From NCBI GenBank assembly GCA_965246925.1, contig OZ251994.1:2108001-2172000 (forward strand): a stretch of DNA of 64,000 nt. Reading direction: 5' to 3'. A program made the translations under genes and the position numbers. The DNA is from JANPPS01 sp965246925 (GTDB lineage Bacteria > Pseudomonadota > Alphaproteobacteria > Acetobacterales > Acetobacteraceae). Positions 57,201 to 63,450 of this stretch are shown piece after piece. How positions within the stretch are numbered: position 1 is the first letter of the stretch; each line of letters begins with the position of its first letter. The notes beneath the pieces were generated by a model, which had not been told where the DNA came from, made no database searches, and saw only the letters and a list, made by a program, of their open reading frames with translations.

Positions 57201-60200
57201 GCGACGGATGCGGCCAACTATGGCCAGGTCGCCGCCGCCGCCGTCTCCGCGGCGACACAGACGGCAGCGCTCGGGACCACCGCCGCGTCCGGCCTGGGTG
57301 GCGGCATAACCTACTCTGCCAGTGGCGGGCTTTCGGCACCCAGCTACGGCGTGTTCGGCACGACGCAGACCAACGTCGGAGCCGCGATCGCAAAATTGCA
57401 GAACGCGGCACCGCTGCAATACTCGACCAACGCGGGCGTGCTCACCCCGTTATCGCCAAGCCAGGACGTAACCCTAGTCGGCCCCTCGTCCGGCACGGTC
57501 GCGCTGCATAACGTGACTGCCGGCGCCCTGGCATCGGATGCGGTCAACTATGCCCAGTTCGCGGCGACCTCGGCAGCGGGCTCAGCTCAGCTCGGCGCGA
57601 TCGGCTCGACCGCGGCGGCCAATTTCGGCGGCGGTGCCGCCTATACGCCGGGCACCGGCCTCACGGCGCCCAGCTATGGCGTGTTCGGCACCGCCCAAAC
57701 CAGCGTCGGCAACGCAGTCACCGCCCTGCAAAGCCTGGCTCCGGTGCAGTTCTCCACCAGCGCCGGCACCGCCACCCCCGTGCTGCCGAGCCAGGATGTC
57801 GTCCTCGCCGGCGCCGCCCCCGGCGCGGTCGGGCTGCACAATCTCGCGGCGGGGTCGGCGGCAACGGACGCCGCTAATGTCGGCCAGCTCACCGCAGCGT
57901 CCGGATCGGCCGGCGCGCAGGCCACCACGCTCGGCAACGATACCGCGGCCAGTTTGGGCGGCGGCGCAACCTACTCGGCCAATGGCGGCTTGACGGCGCC
58001 CAGCTACGCCGTGTTCGGCACGCCGCAGGCCAGCGTCGGCGCCGCATTGGCGGCCCTGCAAACCGCCGCACCGGCCCAGTTTGCCACCAGCGCCGGCACC
58101 GCCGCGCCCCTCACGCCTAGCCAGGACGTCAGCCTCGTCGGCGCCGCAGCGGGCACGGTCAAGCTGCACAATCTGACCGCCGGCACCGCCGCGACCGACG
58201 CGGTCAATCTGGCGCAGCTCAGCAACGCGATCGTCGGCAGTGACGTGCCCATCCGCACCGGCGACCCATTGCCCTTCAACACGGCCGCATCCGGCACCGG
58301 CTCGCTGGCCGTCGGCGGCGGCGCAACCGCTCTCACCGGCGGCACAGCGATCGGTGAGGGCGCGAGCGCGACCGTCGTGCAATCGATCGCCTTGGGCGCC
58401 GGCGCCACGACCCGGGCGGGCGTGAATGCCGCATCCGCCAGCATCGCCGGCACCAGCTATAGCTTCGCCGGCGCCAACCCGGCCAGCACGGGCGTGCTCT
58501 CCATCGGCACCGCCGGCGGTGAGCGGCAGCTGCAGAACGTCGCGGCCGGCCAGCTCTCCAGCACCTCGACGGACGGCGTGAACGGCAGCCAGCTCTTCGC
58601 CGCCACCTCCGCCATCGGCACCCTCGCCGGCCAATCCGCCAGCCTCGGCACCGGGCTCGCCGCCGCGCTGGGCGGAGGCGCCGCATACACGCCGGCAGGC
58701 GGCCTCACCGGCCCCAGCTACGGCGTCTTCGGCACGGCGCAGGCCAGCGTGGGCACTGCCATCACTGCCCTGCAAACGTCCGCGCCGCTGCAATATTCCA
58801 ACAGCGCCGGCACCGCCACGCCGTTCGTGCCCGGCGCCCACGTCACGCTCGCTGGCCCGGCGCCAGTCGCCTTGCATAACCTCGCCGCCGGGGCGCTCAC
58901 GTCCAATTCGACGGATGCAGTGAACGCCGGCCAATTGTTCAGCACCAATGCCACCGCTGCATCAAGCGCCGCGCAGGTCCTCGCGCTAGGCACCGGCACC
59001 GCCGCCGGCTTCGGCGGTGGTGCCAGCTACACGGCGGCCGGCGGCCTCACGACGCCAAGCTACGCAGTATATGGCAGCACCCAGGCCAGCACCGGCGCAG
59101 CCATCGCGGCGTTGCAGGGCATGGCTCCGCTACAATATTCCGGCGCGTCCGGCGCGGTCACGCCCATGACGCCCGGCCAGATCGTAGCCCTCGTCGGCGC
59201 CGGACCAGGCGCGGTCGGGTTGCGCAACGTGGCCGCCGGCCAGATCGCGTCCGGCTCGACGGATGCGGTCAACGGCAGCCAGCTATTCGCCGCCTCGGCG
59301 TCCGCCAACACCGCCGCGTCACAGGGCTCGGCCCTGGGCGGAGCGGTCGCAACGAGCCTCGGCGGCGGTGCAGCCTATACGGCGCAGGGCGGCCTCACCC
59401 CGCCCAGCTACGCGGTCTTCGGCACCGGCCAGGCCAGCGTTGGCGCCGCAATCGCAACGTTGCAGACCGCGGCACCGCTGCAGTTCTCGGCCGCGTCCGG
59501 CACCCCGGCCCCTCTCTCGCGCAGCCAGGACGTGACGCTTGCGGGCGCGGCATCCGGGCCGGTCGGCTTGCACAACCTGGCCGCCGGGCAGCTCGCGGCG
59601 GGATCGTCCGACGCGGTCAATGGCGGCCAGCTCGCCGCCACCAACGCCGCGCTCAACGCGGCCGGCACACAATCCGGCGCGCAAACCCTGGCTCTCGGCA
59701 ACTCTGTCGCCAGCAGCTTCGGCGGCGGCGCGAGCTACACTGCGGCGGGCGGCCTCGCGGCACCAGCATACACCGTCTTCGGTCAGCAGCAGACCGGCGT
59801 CGGCGCCGCGCTGGCCGCCTTGCAATCCGGCGCCCCGCTGCAATTCTCTACCCCATCCGGCACCCCGTCACCGTTCACGCCCACCCAGGACCTAAGCCTC
59901 TCCGGGGCCGCGCCGGGGCCGGTGGCGCTGCATAACCTGGCACCCGGCGCGCTCGCCACCGGCTCTACGGACGCGGTCAACGGCGGCCAGCTCTCAGCCA
60001 CCAACACGGCCCTCGCGATGTCGGGCGCTCAAACGGCCGCGCTCGGCTCAGGCGCCGCGGCCTCCCTGGGCGGAGGCGCCAGCTACTCCGCCGCCGCCGG
60101 ACTCACCCCACCCAGCTACGGCGTGTTCGGTGCCGCGCAGCCAAGCGTGGGCGCCGCGATCCTGGCCCTGCAAACGCGCGCGCCGCTGCAGTTCTCGGCC

Positions 60201-62855
60201 AGTTCCGGCACGGTCACGCCGTCGGTGCCCAGCCAAGACGTGGCCCTCGTGGGCGCCGGCGCCGGGCCGGTCAGCCTGCACAATGTGGCGGCCGGCACCG
60301 CACCCCAGGACGCGGTGAACGTAAGCCAGCTGACCGGCGCCATCTCCAGCGGCGTCCCGGTCCAGTCCGGCGGCGGCTCGTCCGGCACGACCGCGACGGG
60401 TGCCGGCGCGCTATCGGTCGGCAACGCGGCATCTGCGGTCGCCGGGGCCACCGCGGTAGGGGACGGGGCGCAGGCGACGGTCCAGCAATCCGTCGCGCTC
60501 GGCTCCGGCAGCGCGACCCGGCCGGGGGTGAACAACGCCGGCTCCGTCATCGCCGGCACCAGCTATCTCTTCGCCGGCGTGGACCCCGCCAGCAACGGCG
60601 TGCTCTCCGCCGGGTCCGTGGGTCATGAGCGCCAGCTGCAGAACCTCGCCGCCGGCCAGCTTTCCGCCGCCTCTACGGACGGCGTGAACGGCAGCCAGCT
60701 ATTCGCCACCAACACGGCCGTGGGCGCCGTATCCAGCCAGGCCGCGGCAATGGGAACGGGCACGGCACAATTCCTGGGCGGCGGTGCCAGCTACACCACC
60801 AGCTCGGGCCTCGCCGGACCCAATTACACCATATTCGGCACCAGCCAGACCAACGTCGGCGCCGCCGTCGCGGCATTGCAGAGCAACGCCCCGCTGCAAT
60901 ACGCGGCCGTCACGACGGCGGCGGCCGCGGTCACGAATGCGGCTGCCGCCGTGCCGCCGACACGCTCCACCCCCACCCCGTTCACACCCAGCAACGACGT
61001 CATGCTGGTCGGCGCAGCGTCCGGCCCGGTGGGCCTGCGCAACGTGGCCGCGGGCCAGGTCGCCGCCGCCTCGATGGACGCGGTGAACGGCAGCCAGCTC
61101 TATGCCCTCTCCTCGGCCGTGAACACCATCTCGGCCGGCGGCGGCGTCCGCTACGTGCATGTGAACGCCGCGGGTGCCGACGGATCGGCGACCGGCGCCG
61201 AGGCTGTGGCCGTCGGCGCCGCCGCCACCGCCTCGGGCGCAGGCGGCCTGGTCTTGGGCGGTGCCGCCAACGATCACGGCACCGCGGGCTCCGTCGTGCT
61301 CGGCCAGGGCGCCAGCATCGCCGCGGGCGTGGGCGGCGCCAACGTGGCACTCGGCCAGGGCGCCACGGTCGCCGCCGCCGCCGTCCAAACCAGCGGCGCC
61401 ACCGTGGCCGGCCAGGCCTATAGTTTCGCGGGCGGGGCACCCGTGGGCGTCGTGAGCGTCGGCGCAACCGGCAGCACGCGCGTCGTGACCAACGTCGCCG
61501 CGGGTGCGCTGTCCGGCAGCTCGACCGACGCGGTGAACGGCTCGCAGCTATACGCGACCAACACGGCCGTGAACGCCATCACCGCCGCGGCCAGCGGCGG
61601 CGCACTCACCTACTTCCACGCCAATTCCAATAACGGCCCTACCTCGCAAGCGACCGGCGCCAATGCCATCGCCGTCGGCTCCGACAGTTCGGCGAGCGGG
61701 ACGGAGGCGATCGCGCAGGGGCTGGGCTCCAGCGCCTCGGCCGACCGGGCCACGGCGCTCGGTGCGAACGCGGCGGTGACGGCGTCCAACAGCGCCGCAC
61801 TGGGCGCAAGCTCGGTCGCGGCCCGGGGCGCGGTGGCCAACTACGCCGCAACCGGACTGTTGGCCATGCAGCAATCCGCGGGTGAAATCTCCGTGGGCCA
61901 GGTCGGCGCCGCGCGGCAGCTCACCAACCTCGCCGCCGGCAGCCAGGCATCGGACGCGGTCACCGTGGCGCAGCTGCAGGGCGTGCAGGCCGGCGCCGTC
62001 CGGTATGACCCGGGCGCCGGCGGCCCGAACTTCAAGGCCATCACCCTGGCCGGCCCCGGCGGCACCGCCATCAACAACGTAGCCGCCGCCCCCCTGTCGG
62101 CGTCCAGCACCGGCGCGGTCAATGGCGGCCAGCTCTATGCGACCAATCAGGCCGTGGCGGCCATCAGCTCAGGCCTGGACGCCGGCACGGCCGGCGTGTT
62201 CCGGGCCGACAACGCTTCCGGCAACGGCGCAGCCTCAGCCGGCGGTGCGGACGCGGTGGCCGGCGGCTTCGGCGCGTTCGCCTCGGCCCGCGGCGCCGTC
62301 GCCATCGGCAGCGCCTCGGCCGCCACCGGCGCCCAATCGCTGGCGGCCGGCACCGGGGCCGTGGCGTCGGCAGCCAATAGCGTGGCGTTGGGCGCCGGAT
62401 CGGTCGCCAGCCGGGGCGCGCTCGCCAGCTATCAGGGCGCCGCCATGACCATCCGGTCTAGCTCCGCCGGTGAGGTGTCCTTCGGCAGCGTCGGCAATGA
62501 GCGGCAGCTGACCAACGTGGCACCGGGCATCGCCGGGACGGATGCGGTGAACGTGGCCCAGCTGGGCAGTTTCGCCGCGGCCACCGACCGCCGGTTCCGC
62601 GCCATACAGGCCGACAGCCGGTCCGGCACATCGCTCGCTCTCGCATCCGCGCAGCTGCGCTATGACGATCATCCCGGCAAGCTTTCGATGGGCTTCGGCA
62701 CCGGCGTGTTCCAGGGCGCGCTCGGCGTGGCACTCGGCTTCAGCAAGGTGACCGAGGACGGGCGGTGGAAATATAACTTCTCCGGCAGCTTCTCACCCAC
62801 CAACCTCCACGCCGGCAGCGGGTTCGGCGCCGGCGTGACCTATACGTTCAACTGA
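45252..62855 (+). CDS. Giant trimeric autotransporter adhesin (YadA-like)
   Basis: A single uninterrupted frame of 5867 codons. GTG 45252 follows GAGGCAGG; ATG 45339 is an alternative. A long basic N-terminus leads to a signal peptide (LSLGLLGLGTVLAATP, cut near AQAQ). Head blocks of YadA left-handed repeats (AIGxxASAxGxxSxALG) cover about 45.5-51.3 kb and 53.2-55.5 kb, with shorter ones near 58.3, 60.4 and 61.2-62.4 kb. Necks carry DAVNGSQL motifs (near 51.4, 55.55, 58.58, 60.68, 61.08 and 61.52 kb). Stalk blocks of a repeated VFG-ALQ-SQDV module lie at 51.4-53.1, 55.6-58.2 and 58.6-61.1 kb. Trimers should form a very long outer-membrane fibre for adhesion or biofilm. The last 90 residues (DRRFRAIQADSRSG onward) are the four-strand membrane anchor, ending in YTFN. 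Confidence 0.95.
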   Translation: MSESPSPRPPPSLRHGPAFNECWIPGSVRMSRAGRKRLLQVLRQAHRCLGMRRKRLSLGLLGLGTVLAATPTPAQAQYAAGNATASGTASVGISGSGGTAANASGANTVAIGNFATATSPAALAIGNSSTASGTDSLALGNFAYSQSDYGTAVGNSATAGGVGSTAIGSNSTAGASALATNAVAFAGQSSVTASATSGVAIGRGAKVSAAYGIAEGDGAAASGAGSLAIGSADTTAEGGAATPAAVAGSAASGIRAIALGSGSSAAGKSSLAIGDSAVAGNFNNTTAIGTSATASANGAIALGFGTTASGLKSIGVGSQSQSTGNASLSLGNSSSATNSSSVAIGNTALSSGYTATAIGALAGAQGDYALAAGTGATATGTGATALGSNASAGASALGGNAVAIAGQSSVTSGSTSGIAIGRGAVVSSAYGVAEGDAALASGTSSLAIGSQDTTIEGGAASPGAKTGANASGTRAIALGTGSGAAGISSIAIGDSTSTGANTNAIAIGTTASTGSAGALAIGFGASASGNNALALGTTSVANGLQAIAIGQNASASSAYAVAIGASSAAVSYSVAIGLQSNASGTAALAAGYSATATGQYSVATGYGASSSGSNAVAVGTFSYGTGTNSTAVGNSAQASSANTSTFGYNAYANGTSATALGYATIAQGTSAVAIGASSQAPNTYAIAIGAAANAAGPGGIALGGNVTAGSAAAATDAVAIAGQSSVAGVATSGIAIGRGAVVSATYGIAQGDAATASGNSSLAIGSKDATAEGGAASPAVKTGATAAGIRAIAFGTGSSAGGASSLAIGDSALAGANTNAIALGTLATTGNTSALAIGFNASATGVSGVALGTNATASTQALAAGNGASAAFGFAVALGNAATAGSAGAIAIGNGTGAAGSQALAIGYTASAAGAGSIALGVSASSPASGAIAIGNTATASVTTTVAIGNSSQATAGNASAFGLAAVASGSGGVALGNAATASGLTSVAAGYLSKAQTTDSVAIGYSANANATGATALGGNATAGAAALATDAVAIAGQSSVSAAATSGIAIGRGATVTAAFGHAEGDGATASGAGALAIGSQDTTAEGGALSPAAKNGALASGIRAQAFGTGSSATGASAIAIGDGAVSGANTNAIAIGTSASTGNTGAVAIGFGTSVPGNQSTAIGYNAVVTGNYAAALGTGAQASASASLALGNSASASQNYAVAAGSSTQASGVGAVAVGSNITAGASAAAPDAVAIAGQSSVTAAATSGVALGRGAAVSGAYGVAEGDSATASAAGAAALSYKAQASGANSLAAGAVAQATGSNTTALGAGGTGTTGTATKASAAGATAIGGNATLGASALSTNAVAIAGQSSVAAAATSGVAIGRGAAVSAAYGIAEGDGSAASGAGAIAVGSQDTVAEGGAASPVAKGGASASGIRALAFGTGSSAAGDSALAIGDSAVAGSNTNAIAIGTSAVTGNTGAVAIGFGASASGSSGVALGQGTVAGYQAFAGGLTASANNSYAVAIGSGASAGGYSGVALGPNAGASGLQSLALGSGASASGSYAIVVGYSAAAISTNSVAIGNGVLASGTNSISIGNNSGVAATSAIAVGYSSQATATSAAAFGASANASAIQALALGVSSAASGNYTIAVGTSARAQVNYSTALGYNTNANGQGVTAIGSNPTAGATGAANDAIAIGGQSSVSASGTSGIAIGRGASVTSGFAIAQGDGASASAAAALAIGSADSTAEGGANSPVATSGARATSTRAIAYGTGAYASGSSAIALGDTAVTGANSNTIAIGTQATTGAARAIAFGFLATSSGTGSIAIGGNSTAGSSAAAANAIAIGGQSSVLAAGTSGLALGRGAIVNGAYGIAEGDAAIAGATGRNVAIGESSTADSGSAVGGAVALGRSQTATGDGAVAIGDPNSATGTGSVAVGANDTANSNAGAGAVALGAGNTATGQGSVALGNASQATGTGSLALGDTATAANTKGVALGSSATATNPNDVALGGGSVTAAPSTGVTGLYGITAAGPAATAAGVLSIGTAGNERQLQNLAAGRIASASTDAVNGSQLYGVSVGVNALGGSLATNLGGGAAYSSATGAVSAPSYSIFGAAQTNVGASLAALQSSAPLQFSNTGGLATPFAPSQDVTLVGAAAGTVALHNVAAGSAPTDAVNLSQLSAASGPTTLGTTTATDLGGGVTYSSGGGLTAPNYSVFGAAQTDVGAALTALQTGAPLQFSTSAGVATPSAPSQDVTLVGASAGTVALHNLTAGTLSAASKDAVNGSQLFATNANVTSNTTQITTLGTTAATSLGGAVTYSAGGGLTAPSYSVFGAAQTNVGAALTALQTGAPLQFSTSAGVATPSAPSQDVTLVGASAGTVALHNLTAGALSAASKDAVNGSQLFATNAAVTSNTTQITTLGTTAATGLGGAVTYSANGGLTAPSYSVFGTAQTNVGAALTALQTGAPLQFSTSAGVATPSAPSQDVTLVGASGGTVALHNLTAGTLSAASKDAVNGSQLFATNAAVTSNTTQITTLGTTAATGLGGAVTYSAGGGLTAPSYNVFGAAQTNVGAALTALQTGAPLQFSTSAGVATPSAPSQDVTLVGASAGTVALHNLAPGAAATDAVNRAQLSNAIAAADVPVRTGDPAPFTTSAAGAGALAIGGNASVAATGGIAIGRGTSVIAAFGIAQGDGATASGAAALAIGSQDTTAEGGAMIPAAKAGAVASGVRALAFGTGSSAFGASSIAIGDSAMAGAETNAISIGTAATTSGFAAIAIGNASRATGGFTLAAGDLASAGGTFAIAVGYNANASGNQSIAIGYAAAATTGAVALGNNAASSAANAVGIGTNAVASGSAATAIGYNALAGNNAAAFGAAAQASGAGAVALGSNAAGGATAAAADAVAIGGKSSVTSGATSGIAVGRAAAVSAAFGIAQGDGAAASGAGALAIGSQDPVAEGGQGYPSPLARGGAHASGIRAIAIGTGANSSGLSAIALGDSASTGAYKNTISIGTRADTGGEAAIALGFQASGQGIGAVALGAAAAAQDNHTIAIGSGASAVSTAVIAIGNNSLAAGMSAIAIGDGANILDSNAAGAVALGSGSHIDSSSGAPVAIGASANATGLGSQVALGDKAGATGNNAIAIGGNAANVGSQAYGDFSVSLGASSVAVGRGSLALGGDDNAGASATGAYSIAAGPGALAGGAGAIALGGDPASGAEASAPGAIAIGGQSSVAAGATSGIAIGRGAVVNGAFGIAQGDGVTTGAVGQNVAIGSSSTANAATAAGGAVALGRGQTASGDGAVAIGDPNSASGTGSVAIGANETANAGAGAVAIGNNNTASGQGAVALGNASQAGGAGSVALGDTASAAASKGVALGSGATAGNANDVALGAGSVTAAPNTGVTALYGTTAAGPAVTAAGVLSVGTPGNERQLQNLAAGRITASSTDAINGSQLYGVSVGVNTLGASAANGLGGGAAYNSATGAVSAPSYGVFGAAQTNVGAALTALQTGAPLQFSTSAGVATPSAPSQDVTLVGASAGTVALHNLTAGALSAASKDAVNGSQLFATNAAVTSNTTQITTLGTTAAAVLGGAVTYSAGGGLTTPSYTVFGTAQTSVGGAVSALQSAAPVQYSTTAGVATPYSPSQDITLKGASAGTVALHNLTAGSAATDAVNVSQLAAASGSGGAQTASLGMTAASNFGAGVIYSAAGGLTAPAYGVFGVTQTNTGSAITALQSGAPIQFSTSTGAATPFATSQDVTLVGASAGTVTLHNLTAGAASTDAVNYGQLTAAAGSAAMQTAVLGTSAATGLGGGVTYSAGGGLTAPSYTVFGTAQTNVGAALTALQTGAPLQFSTSTGVATPLAPSQDITLKGASAGTVALHNLTAGSAATDAVNVSQLAAASGSGGAQTASLGMTAASNFGAGVIYSAAGGLTAPSYSVFGAAQTNLGAALTALQTGAPVQFSTSAGATTPSAPSQDVTLVGAATGAVALHNVAAGSAATDAANYGQVAAAAVSAATQTAALGTTAASGLGGGITYSASGGLSAPSYGVFGTTQTNVGAAIAKLQNAAPLQYSTNAGVLTPLSPSQDVTLVGPSSGTVALHNVTAGALASDAVNYAQFAATSAAGSAQLGAIGSTAAANFGGGAAYTPGTGLTAPSYGVFGTAQTSVGNAVTALQSLAPVQFSTSAGTATPVLPSQDVVLAGAAPGAVGLHNLAAGSAATDAANVGQLTAASGSAGAQATTLGNDTAASLGGGATYSANGGLTAPSYAVFGTPQASVGAALAALQTAAPAQFATSAGTAAPLTPSQDVSLVGAAAGTVKLHNLTAGTAATDAVNLAQLSNAIVGSDVPIRTGDPLPFNTAASGTGSLAVGGGATALTGGTAIGEGASATVVQSIALGAGATTRAGVNAASASIAGTSYSFAGANPASTGVLSIGTAGGERQLQNVAAGQLSSTSTDGVNGSQLFAATSAIGTLAGQSASLGTGLAAALGGGAAYTPAGGLTGPSYGVFGTAQASVGTAITALQTSAPLQYSNSAGTATPFVPGAHVTLAGPAPVALHNLAAGALTSNSTDAVNAGQLFSTNATAASSAAQVLALGTGTAAGFGGGASYTAAGGLTTPSYAVYGSTQASTGAAIAALQGMAPLQYSGASGAVTPMTPGQIVALVGAGPGAVGLRNVAAGQIASGSTDAVNGSQLFAASASANTAASQGSALGGAVATSLGGGAAYTAQGGLTPPSYAVFGTGQASVGAAIATLQTAAPLQFSAASGTPAPLSRSQDVTLAGAASGPVGLHNLAAGQLAAGSSDAVNGGQLAATNAALNAAGTQSGAQTLALGNSVASSFGGGASYTAAGGLAAPAYTVFGQQQTGVGAALAALQSGAPLQFSTPSGTPSPFTPTQDLSLSGAAPGPVALHNLAPGALATGSTDAVNGGQLSATNTALAMSGAQTAALGSGAAASLGGGASYSAAAGLTPPSYGVFGAAQPSVGAAILALQTRAPLQFSASSGTVTPSVPSQDVALVGAGAGPVSLHNVAAGTAPQDAVNVSQLTGAISSGVPVQSGGGSSGTTATGAGALSVGNAASAVAGATAVGDGAQATVQQSVALGSGSATRPGVNNAGSVIAGTSYLFAGVDPASNGVLSAGSVGHERQLQNLAAGQLSAASTDGVNGSQLFATNTAVGAVSSQAAAMGTGTAQFLGGGASYTTSSGLAGPNYTIFGTSQTNVGAAVAALQSNAPLQYAAVTTAAAAVTNAAAAVPPTRSTPTPFTPSNDVMLVGAASGPVGLRNVAAGQVAAASMDAVNGSQLYALSSAVNTISAGGGVRYVHVNAAGADGSATGAEAVAVGAAATASGAGGLVLGGAANDHGTAGSVVLGQGASIAAGVGGANVALGQGATVAAAAVQTSGATVAGQAYSFAGGAPVGVVSVGATGSTRVVTNVAAGALSGSSTDAVNGSQLYATNTAVNAITAAASGGALTYFHANSNNGPTSQATGANAIAVGSDSSASGTEAIAQGLGSSASADRATALGANAAVTASNSAALGASSVAARGAVANYAATGLLAMQQSAGEISVGQVGAARQLTNLAAGSQASDAVTVAQLQGVQAGAVRYDPGAGGPNFKAITLAGPGGTAINNVAAAPLSASSTGAVNGGQLYATNQAVAAISSGLDAGTAGVFRADNASGNGAASAGGADAVAGGFGAFASARGAVAIGSASAATGAQSLAAGTGAVASAANSVALGAGSVASRGALASYQGAAMTIRSSSAGEVSFGSVGNERQLTNVAPGIAGTDAVNVAQLGSFAAATDRRFRAIQADSRSGTSLALASAQLRYDDHPGKLSMGFGTGVFQGALGVALGFSKVTEDGRWKYNFSGSFSPTNLHAGSGFGAGVTYTFN
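51850..53066 (+). repeat. 348-bp near-identical tandem repeats in adhesin stalk 1
   Basis: Units begin near 51850, 52198, 52546 and 52894 (last one partial), each encoding 116 residues that start Y-S/N-VFGAAQTNVGAALTALQ and contain APSQDVTLVGAS and DAVNGSQLFATN. Units differ at only a few bases. A further copy lies at about 55675-56020 beyond the second head block. Confidence 0.85.
55675..56020 (+). repeat. Displaced copy of the 348-bp stalk unit
   Basis: Nearly identical to units at 52198-52893 although separated from them by the 2.4-kb second head block, indicating recent duplication or gene conversion inside the gene. Confidence 0.8.
56141..57005 (+). repeat. 660-bp spaced duplication in adhesin stalk 2
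   Basis: About 205 bases from 56141 (CCAGGACATAACCCTGAAAG onward) recur from 56801, and a preceding stretch beginning CCCAGCTACACCGTGTTCGG recurs near 56024 and 56684. I saw a single mismatch in the 205-base stretch. The duplicated unit spans two stalk modules. Confidence 0.75.
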
Positions 62856-63433
62856 TGCAACGGGCAGGGCTCATCCTCCTATGTGCAATGCTGCTGCCCG
62901 CCGCCGGGCCCGTGCGGCCCCCTGCCAACGGCCCGCTCCGCGGCATCTGCGTCTTCAGCCGCGAAAGCCTCTATTCCGCCACCCGCATCGGCACGGGCGC
63001 CAACCAGCGCCTGCTCGAGCTGCGGGAGGAAGCTCAAGCCGAAACCGACGCCGAGCGATCGGCCCTGCAGAACGATCTGGCAGTGTTCACCTTGCAAAAG
63101 AACACGCTCACGCCCGAGATCACGGCGCAGCTGCAAGACGGGCTGGCCGCCCGGCAGGCCGGATTGGCGGCCAAGATCGGTCAGCGCACCCGCGAGCTGG
63201 AGAAGACCCGGCAGACCGTCACCGCCCAGATCGACGCCGCCGCCCTGCCCATCATCAAGGCGATGGAGCGCGCCAATCAGTGCACGCTCCTCCTAGCCCG
63301 GGAAAGCGTGCTGGACGGGGAGGGCACAGTCGATATAACGCCCGTGGTGATCGAAACGATAGATGCACAGCTGAGGACAGCCCCGTTCCCTCGTCTGCGG
63401 CTGCCGGCCGATGAAGGTTTTGTTTCACGTTGA
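62855..63433 (+). CDS. OmpH/Skp-like periplasmic chaperone, paralogue 1
   Basis: A 192-residue protein with a signal peptide (MQRAGLILLCAMLLPAAGP) and the Skp/OmpH plan: a short strand region (RGICVFSRESLYSATRIG), a long charged coiled-coil hairpin (LRELREEAQAETDAERSA-like positions, then TRELEKTRQTVTAQ), and a return strand (CTLLLARESVL, VDITPVVIETID). Skp trimers hold unfolded outer-membrane proteins. The ATG shares its first base with the adhesin stop (TGATG), so it is translated from the same message. One cysteine in each body strand suggests a stabilising disulfide, not usual in E. coli Skp. Confidence 0.82.
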   Translation: MQRAGLILLCAMLLPAAGPVRPPANGPLRGICVFSRESLYSATRIGTGANQRLLELREEAQAETDAERSALQNDLAVFTLQKNTLTPEITAQLQDGLAARQAGLAAKIGQRTRELEKTRQTVTAQIDAAALPIIKAMERANQCTLLLARESVLDGEGTVDITPVVIETIDAQLRTAPFPRLRLPADEGFVSR

Positions 63434-63450
63434 TCAGAAGGAATGCTCGT

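Noticed and set aside
46528..60626. Many minus-strand frames inside the adhesin, up to 450 codons
   Set aside because: They repeat with the adhesin's own repeats (identical 104-codon shadows every 348 bases) and are low-complexity Ala/Pro/Arg translations; the plus frame has signal peptide and anchor.
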